Positions 9,444 through 17,554 are shown, counted from the first letter of the stretch. The stretch is 44,071 bases of DNA from an uncultured Oscillospiraceae bacterium (GCA_910577565.1 CAJTNJ010000011.1:1-44071); one strand, 5' to 3'. Program-made: numbers and translations. Notes: generated from the letters alone by a model not told the origin.

Positions 9444-11111
9444 TTAATAGTAAAAATATATAACAGATTCATATGGCCTTAGCAACATCTCTTTTTTAAA
9501 ATTGTATGCTCTTTTATAGTTGCAAATAACCGGAGTTGCTTCTTTTACATTGAGATTCAACGGCATTTTTTTTTGCATTATTTCGTCAGTCATATTTATT
9601 ATTACTAATACTTTTTCATCATAAAGCTCTCTTTTGTAAATAAACACACATTTATCATCAAGCAAAAACTCCTGATAATCTCCATAAATAATTACATCAT
9701 TTTTCTTTCTTAACTCAATCAATTTTTTGTAATAATTAAATACAGAATTTGAATCTTTTATATTACTTTCTACATTAATTTTTTTATAATTAGGATTAAC
9801 TTTAAGCCAAGGCGTGCCTGCTGTAAACCCTGCATTTTCAGAATCGTCCCACTGCATAGGGGTTCTTGCATTATCTCTGCTAACAAAATTAATTATATCT
9901 TTGTTTTGTTTAAAAGCAGTTTCTATATCTATATCTTCAATCTCTGCTTTTTGTTTGACAAAGTTAATTGTATCAATATCATTATAATCATCAAGTTTAT
10001 CAAAGATAATATTTGTCATTCCTATCTCTTCACCCTGATATATAAATGGCGTACCTTTAAGTGTAAAGATAATCGTAGCAAGCATTTTGGCAGATATTTC
10101 TCTATAATGATCACTATCATTAGAAAAGAAAGACACTTGACGCGGCAAATCATGGTTTCCAAAAAACAATGTGTTCCACGCGTCAACAGGTAACTCTGTC
10201 TGCCATTTAGATAAAGCTTTTTTTACATCAAACATATTAGGCTTTTTGTTTACCCACTTGGTTCCATATTTCATTTCGCATATATTTACATGGTTAAACT
10301 GAAAACACATATTTAATTCTTTATCAGATTCTCTAATATATTTTTTAGCTCCATCAATATCTAAATCTTGTACTTCACCAACTGTAACAATATTGTATTT
10401 TGAAAGAATTTTTTGGTTCATCTCTTTTAGATATATATGAGTAAGATCATCGTTCGGATAAAAATCCACTGCTTCGTTTTTATATTCAGGTTTACCTAAA
10501 AATCTAATAGCATCTAGTCTAAATCCATCTACTCCCCGTTTAATCCAAAATTCAATAATATCATAAATTTCTTCTCTGAGCTTTGGATTAGACCAATTTA
10601 AATCAGGTTGTTTTTTACTAAATAAATGTAAATAATATTGTTTAGCATCTTCATCATAATGCCAAGCACTAAAACCAAAAACCGATTCCCATAAGTTTGG
10701 TGGTTCTCCATTTTCATTGCCATCTGCCCATATATAATAATCTTTATATAAACTGTCTTTTGATTTTCTGGATTCAATAAACCACATATGTTCATCTGAA
10801 GAATGATTTAATACAAGATCCATTATTAGTTTAATGCCACGTTTATGCATTTCACATAACATCTCGTCCCAATCTTTTAAAGTACCAAACTCACACATAA
10901 TATCTCTATAGTCACTTATGTCATATCCATTATCATTATTCGGTGATTTATAAACAGGAGATAGCCAAACAACATCTATTCCTAATTCTTTTAGATAGTC
11001 CAATTTTGAAGTTATTCCTTTAATATCACCTATACCATCATTATTTGAATCCTTAAAACTCCTAGGGTATATTTGATAAAAAACTGCTTCTTTCCACCAA
11101 CATCTTTTAAT
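9444..11111 (-). CDS. GH13 alpha-glucosidase (oligo-1,6-glucosidase/maltase type), non-canonical start
   Basis: About 555 residues, the usual length of intracellular GH13 oligosaccharide hydrolases such as MalL or TreC. Landmarks are WWKEAVFYQIYPRSF at the N-terminus, DLVLNH (region I, residue ~98), DGFRLDAI with nucleophile D200, VGEVQ with acid/base E246, and GNHDLPR (region IV). Ala follows the nucleophile where alpha-1,6 enzymes usually have Val, hinting at alpha-1,4 (maltose-type) substrates. No ATG, GTG or TTG fits the family N-terminus. AAAGGAG (11122-11128) is followed in frame by ATT at 11117 and 11111, the latter at good spacing. An in-frame ATG at 11174 lies inside the upstream regulator gene and has no ribosome site. 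Translation is probably coupled to the regulator stop at 11113-11115. The start coordinate is inferred. Confidence 0.88.
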   Translation of the reverse strand: MKRCWWKEAVFYQIYPRSFKDSNNDGIGDIKGITSKLDYLKELGIDVVWLSPVYKSPNNDNGYDISDYRDIMCEFGTLKDWDEMLCEMHKRGIKLIMDLVLNHSSDEHMWFIESRKSKDSLYKDYYIWADGNENGEPPNLWESVFGFSAWHYDEDAKQYYLHLFSKKQPDLNWSNPKLREEIYDIIEFWIKRGVDGFRLDAIRFLGKPEYKNEAVDFYPNDDLTHIYLKEMNQKILSKYNIVTVGEVQDLDIDGAKKYIRESDKELNMCFQFNHVNICEMKYGTKWVNKKPNMFDVKKALSKWQTELPVDAWNTLFFGNHDLPRQVSFFSNDSDHYREISAKMLATIIFTLKGTPFIYQGEEIGMTNIIFDKLDDYNDIDTINFVKQKAEIEDIDIETAFKQNKDIINFVSRDNARTPMQWDDSENAGFTAGTPWLKVNPNYKKINVESNIKDSNSVFNYYKKLIELRKKNDVIIYGDYQEFLLDDKCVFIYKRELYDEKVLVIINMTDEIMQKKMPLNLNVKEATPVICNYKRAYNFKKEMLLRPYESVIYFYY

Positions 11112-11112
11112 T

Positions 11113-11505
11113 TTAATCGCTCTCCTTTGCTTTATATTTATTAAATTGTTCTCTAAGTTTTTCAAATGTTTCATTGCTAATAACATGCTCGATTCTACAA
11201 GCATCCTCTTCGGCAACATTATTAGATACCCCTAAAGATTTAAAATAAGTTACTAAGAAACAGTGTCGATCATAAATTTTCTCAGCAATTCTTTTGCCGG
11301 ACTCAGTTAAAGTTATAAGCCCGCTATCGTCCATTAAAATATGTCCGGCTTTTTTTAATATAGAAACAGCTCTTGAAACACTTGGCTTGGAAAATGATAA
11401 TTTATTTGCCACATCAACAGAACGAATATATCCTCTCTCCTTATTGAGCAATAACATTACTTCAAGATAATTTTCTCCAGATTCGTGAAGTTCCATTCGC
11501 TTCAT
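11113..11505 (-). CDS. DtxR/MntR-family metal-dependent regulator
   Basis: 130 residues, the two-domain MntR-like size without an SH3 domain. It has an N-terminal winged helix (SGENYLEVMLLLNKERGYIRSVDVA, then the recognition helix SFSKPSVSRAVSILKKAGHI) and a dimerisation half with possible metal ligands (H in DRHCFL, E/D in AEEDACRIEH, H in IEHVIS). The family represses metal-uptake or iron genes when bound to Mn or Fe. The start may be this ATG or the ATG three codons in, which has better spacing from AGAGG. It is the first gene of a two-gene unit with the alpha-glucosidase. No metal transporter is in the window, so its target is unclear. A TAGG/CCTA palindrome in its own promoter suggests autoregulation. 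Confidence 0.88.
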   Translation of the reverse strand: MKRMELHESGENYLEVMLLLNKERGYIRSVDVANKLSFSKPSVSRAVSILKKAGHILMDDSGLITLTESGKRIAEKIYDRHCFLVTYFKSLGVSNNVAEEDACRIEHVISNETFEKLREQFNKYKAKESD

Positions 11506-11526
11506 ACCTCTTTTTTAAAAGTAAAT

Positions 11527-11535
11527 TAGGCCCTA
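11527..11535. promoter_or_regulatory. Possible operator palindrome in the DtxR-type regulator promoter
   Basis: TAGGCCCTA is a 9-base palindrome (TAGG, centre base, CCTA) lying just downstream of the predicted -10. DtxR/IdeR and related sites are built from TTAGG-type half sites, so this resembles a short operator. It is only a weak match in length. Confidence 0.3.
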
Positions 11536-11545
11536 GATAAGTTTT

Positions 11546-11574
11546 AATATAACATATTATATATATAATTTCAA
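11546..11574 (-). promoter_or_regulatory. Candidate sigma-A promoter for the regulator/alpha-glucosidase unit
   Basis: On the minus strand TTGAAA (11569-11574) and TATATT (11546-11551) are 17 bases apart, placing the transcript start next to the TAGGCCCTA palindrome. The surroundings are extremely A+T-rich. Confidence 0.45.
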
Positions 11575-11802
11575 ACAAAATTTATAACATTATAAAAGCT
11601 GAAAATTAAAATGATAAGTGTAGTTAGTATAAGTTAATAAACTAATAGAAGCAAATAAAACTTAATTTTGACTCTAATGATAATAAATATACTTAGAAAT
11701 GTTGTTAATGCAATTTTTTATATTTTTAAATTTACAAATATTAATATAAAACGTAACAAAAAGCAAAAAAATATGATAAATAGGTAATACTATAACATGA
11801 TA

Positions 11803-12453
11803 TTGTGACATAATAAAAAATATAAAGAAATATACTCCAAAACCCAAAAAAATAGGTTATAGCTAAGAGATAAAATAAACATGGAATAAGATTATATATG
11901 AAAAAAACCAATAAAACGTCGGGAATATCAAAAATAATATGTTTATACTTTGGATAAAAAATATGCGAAGAAAACAAAAGCAAAATATGTAGCAAATAAG
12001 CGAAAAAAATAATATAAAATGTATGAACTTTACAGTTTTGCAAAGATAAAAAACAGAATAGGAAGTATAAAAAAATACAAATAATAGTATACGATATAGC
12101 ACATATAATAGTATACGATATAGCACATATAATAGTATACGATATAGCACATAACAAGTGTTGCGATAGTATATAAATAGGCTTGGTAAATAACTTTTCA
12201 AAAGCCGATTATTACTATTTTGATGCATATTTTGCATACTTCGAAATATTTTATTATGAGGTTCACAAGTCACTAAAAACGAGATCAAGATATAAACCGT
12301 TGAAGGTACAAATTTTAACTCAACGTGCTATATTTAACTTTTGCATAGAAATTCTAAATGTTTTTCGTTATACCCATAATACCCATAATGCCAAATATAT
12401 CTACACAGCAATAAGTCATAAAAAAGCCTTTATTCTTTTTTGGTCACCGTTAA
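11803..12453 (+). mobile_element. IS1-type element relic D with 24-bp triplication
   Basis: Base-level similarity to the IS1-type copy at 19908-20700 runs through this stretch: the AAGAGATAAA...CAGTGGAA-like InsA part, the ATGTATGAACTTTACAGTTT block (ELYSY in InsB, near 12020), the YYYFDAYF block (family YYSDAY, near 12208), the CACTAAAAACGAGATCAAG block and a KCFFR-like end near 12355. Frames are destroyed. Between about 12083 and 12153 a 24-base unit containing TATACGATATAGCACAT is repeated three times. Ends are approximate: GTGACATAATAAAAAATA on the left and TTTTTTGGTCACCG on the right resemble the terminal repeats. Confidence 0.6.
12083..12153. repeat. Three tandem copies of a 24-bp unit
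   Basis: The unit ATAATAGTATACGATATAGC plus ACAT is present three times head to tail, with only the first boundary slightly different. It lies in the InsB-like part of the IS1-type relic, where the intact homologue (near 20331) has one copy of GGATATGATATAGCATA. The triplication therefore arose by slippage after insertion. Long reading frames on the minus strand across it are a by-product. Confidence 0.85.
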
Positions 12454-12516
12454 TATATGCTATATCGTTATTTTGAGTGCTGTTTTAGCTCAATGTTTTT
12501 ATATAATTATCTAAAT

Positions 12517-13176
12517 TTAATCTAGCTTAAGATTGTGATATGAGGCGGAATTATATTCCTGCTTCCCATAAGGTATAGTGTCACAAACCTCAAACAGTTG
12601 GTCTTTAGTCCACATTTGCACTGATGTTAAAAGACAATATCCTTCACCCGGTTTTATATTCCAATCGGTTGGAGAACGCCGAGGCAGACCATATCTTGCA
12701 AGAAGCGCAGAAATAATGCCACTGTGGCAAATAACTGCTACAGAGGTAACAACTTCTTTCATCATATCAATCAGCAAATTGTTAAACCCGCTAAAAATGC
12801 GCTGCGCAAACTGCTCTTTGCTTTCACCACCATTTGGTGGTGTGATCATGCCTTCCCTAACCCATTGTATATATGTTGGATCTTTTGCAAGATCTTCTAT
12901 CGATCTATTTTCGAATTCACCAAAAGAATATTCTCTGAGTGAATCCACATTGACGGTGTAATTGTCAGGATAAATTAGGTTTGCAGTCTGCACAGCTCGA
13001 GCAAGCGGACTTGTATAGACTTTTTGCACTTTTGGGTATTCGTAGTTTTCTTTAAGTGAGATTATTTTTTCTTTTCCTTCATCACTTAATGGGATATCGG
13101 TTGTTCCTATATATCTGCCATCTTCATTTGCTTTAGTTAACCCATGTCTTATTAAATATAATTTATATGCCTTCAA
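12517..13176 (-). CDS. Histidine phosphatase family protein (phosphoglycerate mutase-like)
   Basis: 219 residues. It opens with KLYLIRHGLTKANEDGRYIGTTDIPLS: RHG is the catalytic histidine motif, and TKANEDGRYIG gives the second arginine. PLARAVQTA, a GEFENRSIEDL segment and VAVICHSGIISALL (second catalytic histidine) complete the 2H-phosphatase core. The start is a TTG at good spacing behind AAAAGGAG; the upstream frame extension has no ribosome site. Family members include CobC, phosphoglycerate mutase-like and general sugar phosphatases, and nothing in the neighbourhood identifies the substrate. It is divergent from the XRE regulator across a 490-base gap. Confidence 0.88.
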   Translation of the reverse strand: MKAYKLYLIRHGLTKANEDGRYIGTTDIPLSDEGKEKIISLKENYEYPKVQKVYTSPLARAVQTANLIYPDNYTVNVDSLREYSFGEFENRSIEDLAKDPTYIQWVREGMITPPNGGESKEQFAQRIFSGFNNLLIDMMKEVVTSVAVICHSGIISALLARYGLPRRSPTDWNIKPGEGYCLLTSVQMWTKDQLFEVCDTIPYGKQEYNSASYHNLKLD

Positions 13177-13508
13177 ATTGACACTCCTTTTAAAAAAAAT
13201 TTTATAGCTATTTTTACTAAACATTGTATCATTAAAATAAATAATATACCAGTGATTTATATGTTCGCAATACACTTGCCTCATAAAAAATGCAATAAAA
13301 ATCAAATTTATTAAATACATGAAAATTTAGTAATACACCAACATGGCAATAATAATGTCCTCTAGCATTTATTATTAAGCAATAAATAAGTTTATTGAAA
13401 ACGCCAAAAATTGTTCATAAAAGTCAACATGTTTTGCCGTTGTAGGCTTTTGATTCTTTATATTTTAAGCGTAATTTTTGCAATTTTATATTCTTAATTA
13501 TTTGTTTT
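13177..13508. other. Intergenic between phosphatase and XRE regulator, no gene seen
   Basis: An A+T-rich divergent intergenic stretch. The XRE promoter and its repeats begin at its right end. No other site is convincing. Confidence 0.5.
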
Positions 13509-13544
13509 TTTGACAATTTATAAATTTCCTTTGACAAACTATAA
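13509..13544 (+). repeat. 21-bp-spaced direct repeats overlapping the XRE promoter
   Basis: TTTGACAA-nn-TATAAA occurs twice, starting at 13509 and 13530, exactly 21 bases (two helical turns) apart. The second copy contains the -35 element of the promoter. The layout suits binding of a dimeric or tetrameric repressor, the obvious candidate being the XRE protein encoded just downstream. That link is inference. Confidence 0.6.
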
Positions 13545-13559
13545 ACAATATATTATAAT
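13531..13559 (+). promoter_or_regulatory. Perfect sigma-A promoter for the XRE regulator
   Basis: TTGACA and TATAAT with a 17-base spacer, a full consensus match. The transcript would start near 13566, giving a leader of about 105 bases. Confidence 0.8.
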
Positions 13560-13670
13560 TTTTATACTGGTTTACGGAAAGTATTTTTAAAATTAACATT
13601 ACTTAAAGTTTAACGATGTTTTATATAAATAATTGAATTTGAAATAAAATTATCAGGGGGATAAATAAAA

Positions 13671-14363
13671 ATGAATTCCAACTTCCCGAGGTTATTGTCT
13701 TTGCTAAGAAAAGAAAGAGGAATTAGTCAAAAAAATGCGGCGAAAGAGCTAGGTGTTTCTCAGGCACTGCTTTCGCACTACGAAAAAGGGATTCGTGAGT
13801 GTGGGTTGTCGTTTGTGGTAAGAGCGGCTGATTTTTATGACGTATCTTGCGACTATCTTCTTGGTCGTTCACCTGAACGCAAGGGAACAACCCTATCCGC
13901 CGAAGATTTGCATGATCCATATAATCAAAAAGAGATGCCAAACCCAAAAACATTAAAAGCCGTTTATAATAAAAAGCTTTTGTTTTGCTCACTCAACATT
14001 TTGTTTGATGTTTTGTCAAAATCCGGTAGTTCAAACATGATGAATGAAATTTCAAATTTCTTATGCCTCTCGGTTTATCGCATGTTTCGTGTAGTATTTA
14101 GAATAAACAAAAAAAATCAAGATGAGATGTTTGTTGTGGCAGATCCAATCGCAAACCAGCGGGCTCAAGCTGAGATGATAAGAGCAGAGTCGACCGCCGA
14201 TGTAATTTCAAGAGCGACACTTCCAAAAATTTACGGAGAACCGAAAAACCCCGAGCAAGCTCATATTAACAACGAATTGCTCGAAAAAAACTATCCAAAT
14301 GATAAAAGCGCACTTTTAAACCTTATCAAAAACTGCGAAATTCTAATAACCAAATCAAAATAG
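13671..14363 (+). CDS. XRE-family (HTH_3) transcriptional regulator
   Basis: 230 residues. Residues 5-65 form a standard Cro/cI-type helix-turn-helix: LLRKERGISQKNAAKELGVSQALLSHYEKG, then ADFYDVSCDYLLGR, the usual end of this domain. The remaining 160 residues are a mainly helical region with no motif I recognise. The ATG follows AGGGGG at good spacing. It is a single-gene unit convergent with mtnN (12 bases between stops). Similar HTH-plus-long-tail proteins occur in Clostridia, but I cannot state its targets. A perfect promoter with 21-bp direct repeats over the -35 suggests strong expression limited by self-binding. Confidence 0.85.
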   Translation: MNSNFPRLLSLLRKERGISQKNAAKELGVSQALLSHYEKGIRECGLSFVVRAADFYDVSCDYLLGRSPERKGTTLSAEDLHDPYNQKEMPNPKTLKAVYNKKLLFCSLNILFDVLSKSGSSNMMNEISNFLCLSVYRMFRVVFRINKKNQDEMFVVADPIANQRAQAEMIRAESTADVISRATLPKIYGEPKNPEQAHINNELLEKNYPNDKSALLNLIKNCEILITKSK

Positions 14364-14375
14364 CGGGTTTTAATT

Positions 14376-15053
14376 TTAAATGAGTTTTAAATATTCAATA
14401 ATTACGCTTGCACATGTTTTTGCCGCTTGGAACTTGAATTTTTCATACTGAGTTTTTGCATGCCCATTATCAGATACCACTTTTATTGCGTCAAATGGTA
14501 TTTTTGCGAATTTGCAAACATGAGCTATTGCCGCGCTTTCCATATCAAATATTTCACTATGAAAGTGCTTTTTTATATATTCAATCTTTTTTGGAGTCAC
14601 AAACTGATCTCCGGTTGCAAATATGCTTTTGTGAAAATCTAATTTTGCTTTTTTAGCAGCTTTTATTAAATTTTCACATATATCTTCGTCTGACGATATG
14701 CTTGTTAAACAAAGCCCTGGGACTAGCCCCATAGGATCTCCAAGCGGAGTCGTGTCGATATCATGTTGCATGAATTCTTTTGCCACCGCCACATCGCCTA
14801 CGTTCATATAATCGCATCCACCTGCAACACCTATATTAATTATCTGATCGGGCTTGTAGTTAATAATGATAGTCTGAGTGCAAATAGCAGCATTTACTTT
14901 ACCTGGAAAACACTGTGCAACAACAACTTGTTTATCTTCAAATATTCCTTTGGTTATGGGCATACCGTATAGTATTTTGTTATTAGATTTTTCAATAAGC
15001 TGTTTAATTGTTTTAACTTCAATTTCCATTGCACCAATGATAGCAATTTTCAT
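14376..15053 (-). CDS. mtnN: 5'-methylthioadenosine/S-adenosylhomocysteine nucleosidase
   Basis: 225 residues, typical for MTAN/Pfs. The N-terminus MKIAIIGAMEIEV holds the first catalytic glutamate (E10). VNIGVAGG-type wording appears as INIGVAGGCDYMNVGDVAVA. FDMESAAIAHVC contains the substrate-binding Met-Glu pair, and VVSDNGH carries the catalytic aspartate. The enzyme cleaves methylthioadenosine and S-adenosylhomocysteine to adenine and the thioribose or homocysteine product, recycling products of SAM use. GGAGG lies eleven bases before the ATG. It diverges from ung with only 34 bases between start codons, so the two promoters must overlap the opposing genes. Confidence 0.96.
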   Translation of the reverse strand: MKIAIIGAMEIEVKTIKQLIEKSNNKILYGMPITKGIFEDKQVVVAQCFPGKVNAAICTQTIIINYKPDQIINIGVAGGCDYMNVGDVAVAKEFMQHDIDTTPLGDPMGLVPGLCLTSISSDEDICENLIKAAKKAKLDFHKSIFATGDQFVTPKKIEYIKKHFHSEIFDMESAAIAHVCKFAKIPFDAIKVVSDNGHAKTQYEKFKFQAAKTCASVIIEYLKLI

Positions 15054-15058
15054 ATAAT
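15029..15058 (+). promoter_or_regulatory. Candidate promoter for ung inside the mtnN start
   Basis: TTGCAC and TATAAT with an 18-base spacer. The -10 lies immediately outside the mtnN start codon (ATG complement at 15051-15053), so the two divergent genes would interfere at initiation. Confidence 0.4.
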
Positions 15059-15087
15059 AAATAACCTCCGAAAGGGTGTGAGTTTAG

Positions 15088-15750
15088 ATGGTTTTAATCG
15101 AGAATAAATGGGACGAGCTTTTGGCAAAAGAGTGGGATAAAGAATATTACCAAAAATTGCGCAAAATATTAAAATATGACTATTTTCACACAAAAGTTTA
15201 TCCAAACATGCACGACATATTTAATGCATTGAAATATGTAGACTATGATGATTGCAAAGTGGTAATTATTGGACAAGATCCATATCATGGAGAGGGTCAG
15301 GCACACGGCTTGTCCTTTTCGGTGAAACCGCCAGTGCAGCCACCGCCATCGTTGCAAAACATATTTAGAGAAATAAGCGAAGATCTCCAAAAGCCCTATG
15401 TTGCTGCCAACGGTGATTTGACCAGGTGGGCAAAACAAGGTGTGTTGCTTCTAAACGCAGTTCTTACCGTCAAAGCAGGTCAGGCTAATTCACACGCAAA
15501 TATTGGTTGGCAGTATCTAACAGATGAAATAATAACTTTGCTTAACAAGCGCGAAAAACCAATGGTATTTTTGTTGTGGGGCGCATACGCTGGGAAAAAG
15601 CAGGAACTTATTACAAACCCCAAGCATTTAGTTTTAAGGGCACCTCATCCAAGTCCGCTTTCTGCATCGAGAGGTTTTTTTGGTTGCCGTCATTTTTCTA
15701 AAGCCAACGAATTTCTTGAAAAAACAGGACAGATACCAATTGATTGGTAA
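15088..15750 (+). CDS. ung: Uracil-DNA glycosylase, family 1
   Basis: 220 residues, standard size. Motif GQDPYHG at residues 62-68 places the catalytic aspartate at D64, as in the E. coli enzyme. LLLNAVLTV contains the uracil-recognition asparagine. HPSPLSASRGFFGCRHF has the catalytic histidine and DNA-intercalation loop. It removes uracil from DNA after cytosine deamination or misincorporation and starts base-excision repair. GAAAGGG precedes the ATG. It is a single gene with no obvious downstream partner. Confidence 0.98.
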   Translation: MVLIENKWDELLAKEWDKEYYQKLRKILKYDYFHTKVYPNMHDIFNALKYVDYDDCKVVIIGQDPYHGEGQAHGLSFSVKPPVQPPPSLQNIFREISEDLQKPYVAANGDLTRWAKQGVLLLNAVLTVKAGQANSHANIGWQYLTDEIITLLNKREKPMVFLLWGAYAGKKQELITNPKHLVLRAPHPSPLSASRGFFGCRHFSKANEFLEKTGQIPIDW

Positions 15751-16178
15751 ATAAAAATGACATTATACTAGAATGACTTTCTTGTGTGATAGTAGGATAT
15801 AACTAGTTTTAAATTAATAAGCAAAACAAAAGCTTTTTTAATTAGAAAATGCAGTTTAAATGCTAAAAAATTTGTTGCAAACATTGATAAAAACATGCAA
15901 AAGTTTAAGTGTGCAATAAAAATTCAAACAACCTCAATGTTTTCAATCTTTTTTAGAAAAACATCTTGTATAATGATAAAATGATTAATAATATAACATT
16001 GATATCCCTTTAAAATTCTATAGGTTTTTCAAAATAAGCATCATGCAAAACACACAAATTAAGCGCTTTTTTGCAGATATATTAGTTAATGCTTACAACA
16101 AACATAGCGGGTTAAGCTTTGCCATCTTGCATGAAAACTCTAATTTCCAAATGATTTTCATAATTATCCTCACCAAAA
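15751..16178. other. Intergenic, no gene seen
   Basis: A+T-rich stretch between convergent ung and the zinc-ribbon gene. No supported ORF, and no hairpin strong enough to call a terminator. Confidence 0.5.
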
Positions 16179-16607
16179 CTAATCTTCGATTTCATCTTCT
16201 GCATTATTGGTTTCTGATTCTTCATTATATATTTTTGCGCCACAGTGCGAGCAATAAGACCATGTGTCTTCGTTCTTTTTGCCGCAACAAGGACAAATTT
16301 CAACTTTCAATTTGTTTTTAATTTCTGCGAATGTCTTTTCGATATTATGCAATTTCAAAAAGAGCTCATCTATTTCTTTGAAGAGGTTTTGACTTTTTTT
16401 ATTAAAAGTTTCTGTTTTTTCAATATGCTTTGCCTTTTGATTGGAGTAGTAAATAAAGCCAAGTTCTGCATATTTGTGTTCTATAGAAGCTCTTATTTGG
16501 GAAATTTTCAGCTTTAGTTTAGATATTTCTAAAATTTCACCTGTTTTTTTACCTGCTGAATTTGCAATAAAACGTGCTTTTTCAAAAAATGAATTAAAAT
16601 TACTCAT
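16179..16607 (-). CDS. Small coiled-coil protein with zinc ribbon, function unknown
   Basis: 142 residues. Residues 1-100 are highly charged and predicted by eye to form long helices (KLKLKISQIRASIEHKYAELG, then KKSQNLFKEIDELFLKL), likely a coiled coil. A zinc ribbon follows: C-x2-C in ICPCCGKK and C-x2-C in YCSHCGAK, 14 residues apart. The tail is acidic. AGGAGG eight bases before the ATG supports the gene. Proteins of this plan are common and unnamed in Clostridia; the helix-plus-ribbon layout suggests a protein- or nucleic-acid-binding scaffold, which is only inference. Confidence 0.8.
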   Translation of the reverse strand: MSNFNSFFEKARFIANSAGKKTGEILEISKLKLKISQIRASIEHKYAELGFIYYSNQKAKHIEKTETFNKKSQNLFKEIDELFLKLHNIEKTFAEIKNKLKVEICPCCGKKNEDTWSYCSHCGAKIYNEESETNNAEDEIED

Positions 16608-16958
16608 AATAAAATTACCTCCTAATAGTTTCTATATTTTAGTATATTATTATAATGTCTTTAATGCAATAGTAAATTACTTAAAAATTATATTTTAAAG
16701 GCTTCTTTAAAGAGACTTAGTGCAACAAAAAATAAATTAATCACAAGAAAACAATTTTTTAATATGATATAACTTTCTATAGCGAAATCTTTGTAAATAG
16801 ACCAAATTTATGTGTTTTTAAGTGTGTTGTTTACTTTTTTTGCATTTTGATTTTATTAAAACAATTAAAAATTTAGACGTTTTAGTTATATTAAAAGCAA
16901 TAATTTTATTAAAATGTAGAAAAAAGGAAGAAATTAGCTTTATTTTGGGAAAAGTTAG
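16608..16958. other. Intergenic upstream of hup, no gene seen
   Basis: An A+T-rich divergent gap. The only clear element is the hup promoter at its right end. Confidence 0.5.
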
Positions 16959-16987
16959 TTGACAGCTGCTAAAACAAGGTGTATAAT
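16959..16987 (+). promoter_or_regulatory. Perfect sigma-A promoter for hup
   Basis: TTGACA and TATAAT with a 17-base spacer, a full match to the housekeeping consensus, as expected for an abundant nucleoid protein. It predicts a leader of about 85 bases. Confidence 0.85.
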
Positions 16988-17079
16988 CTTCTTGAATATG
17001 TCAGCGTATGGCGTACTAATTGTATAATATATGTACGCGATATGCAAAAATAAACGTTAAAAATTGGAGGTTTTTGAAA

Positions 17080-17355
17080 ATGACAAAATCAGATTTAATC
17101 AATGCTGTTGCAGAATCTACAGGCCTTACTAAAAAAGATACTGAAAAAGTAATATCAAGTGTTATCTCAAACATTACAAGCGCTCTTGTATCTGGAGAAA
17201 AAGTACAAATCGTAGGCTTTGGAACATTCGAAACTCGCGACCGCAAAGAACGTGAAGGTCGCAATCCTTCTAACGGTAAACCTATGACTATCCCAGCAAG
17301 TCGCGTTCCTGCTTTTAAAGCTGGAAAATCACTTAAAGACGCTGTTGCAAAATAA
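17080..17355 (+). CDS. hup: HU-type DNA-binding protein
   Basis: 91 residues, standard for HU. MTKSDLINAVAESTGLTKKD forms the helical dimerisation base, VQIVGFGTFETRDRKEREGRNP is the beta-arm base with the GFGTFE signature, and the arm runs through PSNGKPMTIPASRVPAFKAGK. HU bends DNA without sequence specificity and compacts the nucleoid. The start is the ATG with TTGGAGG ten bases upstream; a longer in-frame extension lacks a ribosome site. It sits just ahead of rqcP-yabP-yabQ-divIC-yabR, the Firmicute arrangement, but its own terminator separates it. Confidence 0.97.
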   Translation: MTKSDLINAVAESTGLTKKDTEKVISSVISNITSALVSGEKVQIVGFGTFETRDRKEREGRNPSNGKPMTIPASRVPAFKAGKSLKDAVAK

Positions 17356-17513
17356 AAAACATAGTTTTATATTGCAAATTGCGACAAAACATATTTCTGC
17401 TTCCCATAGCTTTTAACTTAAAATTATGATTTTTAGAAAAAGTTTAGAGAAGTATGTTATTAATAGAAAAAAACAGACACTCATTTTTAATATGAGTTGT
17501 TGAAAGTTAATTT

Positions 17514-17554
17514 AAAAGTGCACCTGTCGGATCTATCTGCTTGTGTGCTTTTTT
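17514..17554 (+). terminator. Probable terminator after hup
   Basis: A 10-bp stem with two G-U pairs (AAAAGTGCAC against GTGTGCTTTT) around a 19-base loop, followed by T residues. It lies about 160 bases after the hup stop, so hup mRNA may carry a long 3' tail. Confidence 0.6.

Noticed and set aside
11112..11219. ATG starts for the alpha-glucosidase inside the upstream regulator gene
   Set aside because: They would add over 20 residues not seen in the family and lack ribosome sites, while a good ribosome site lies just before the family N-terminus.
11741..12288. Two overlapping minus-strand reading frames of about 140 codons with a YRILLYVLYRILL-like repeat
   Set aside because: They are the complement of the 24-bp triplication in an IS1-type relic; no ribosome site and biased hydrophobic composition from A+T-rich DNA.
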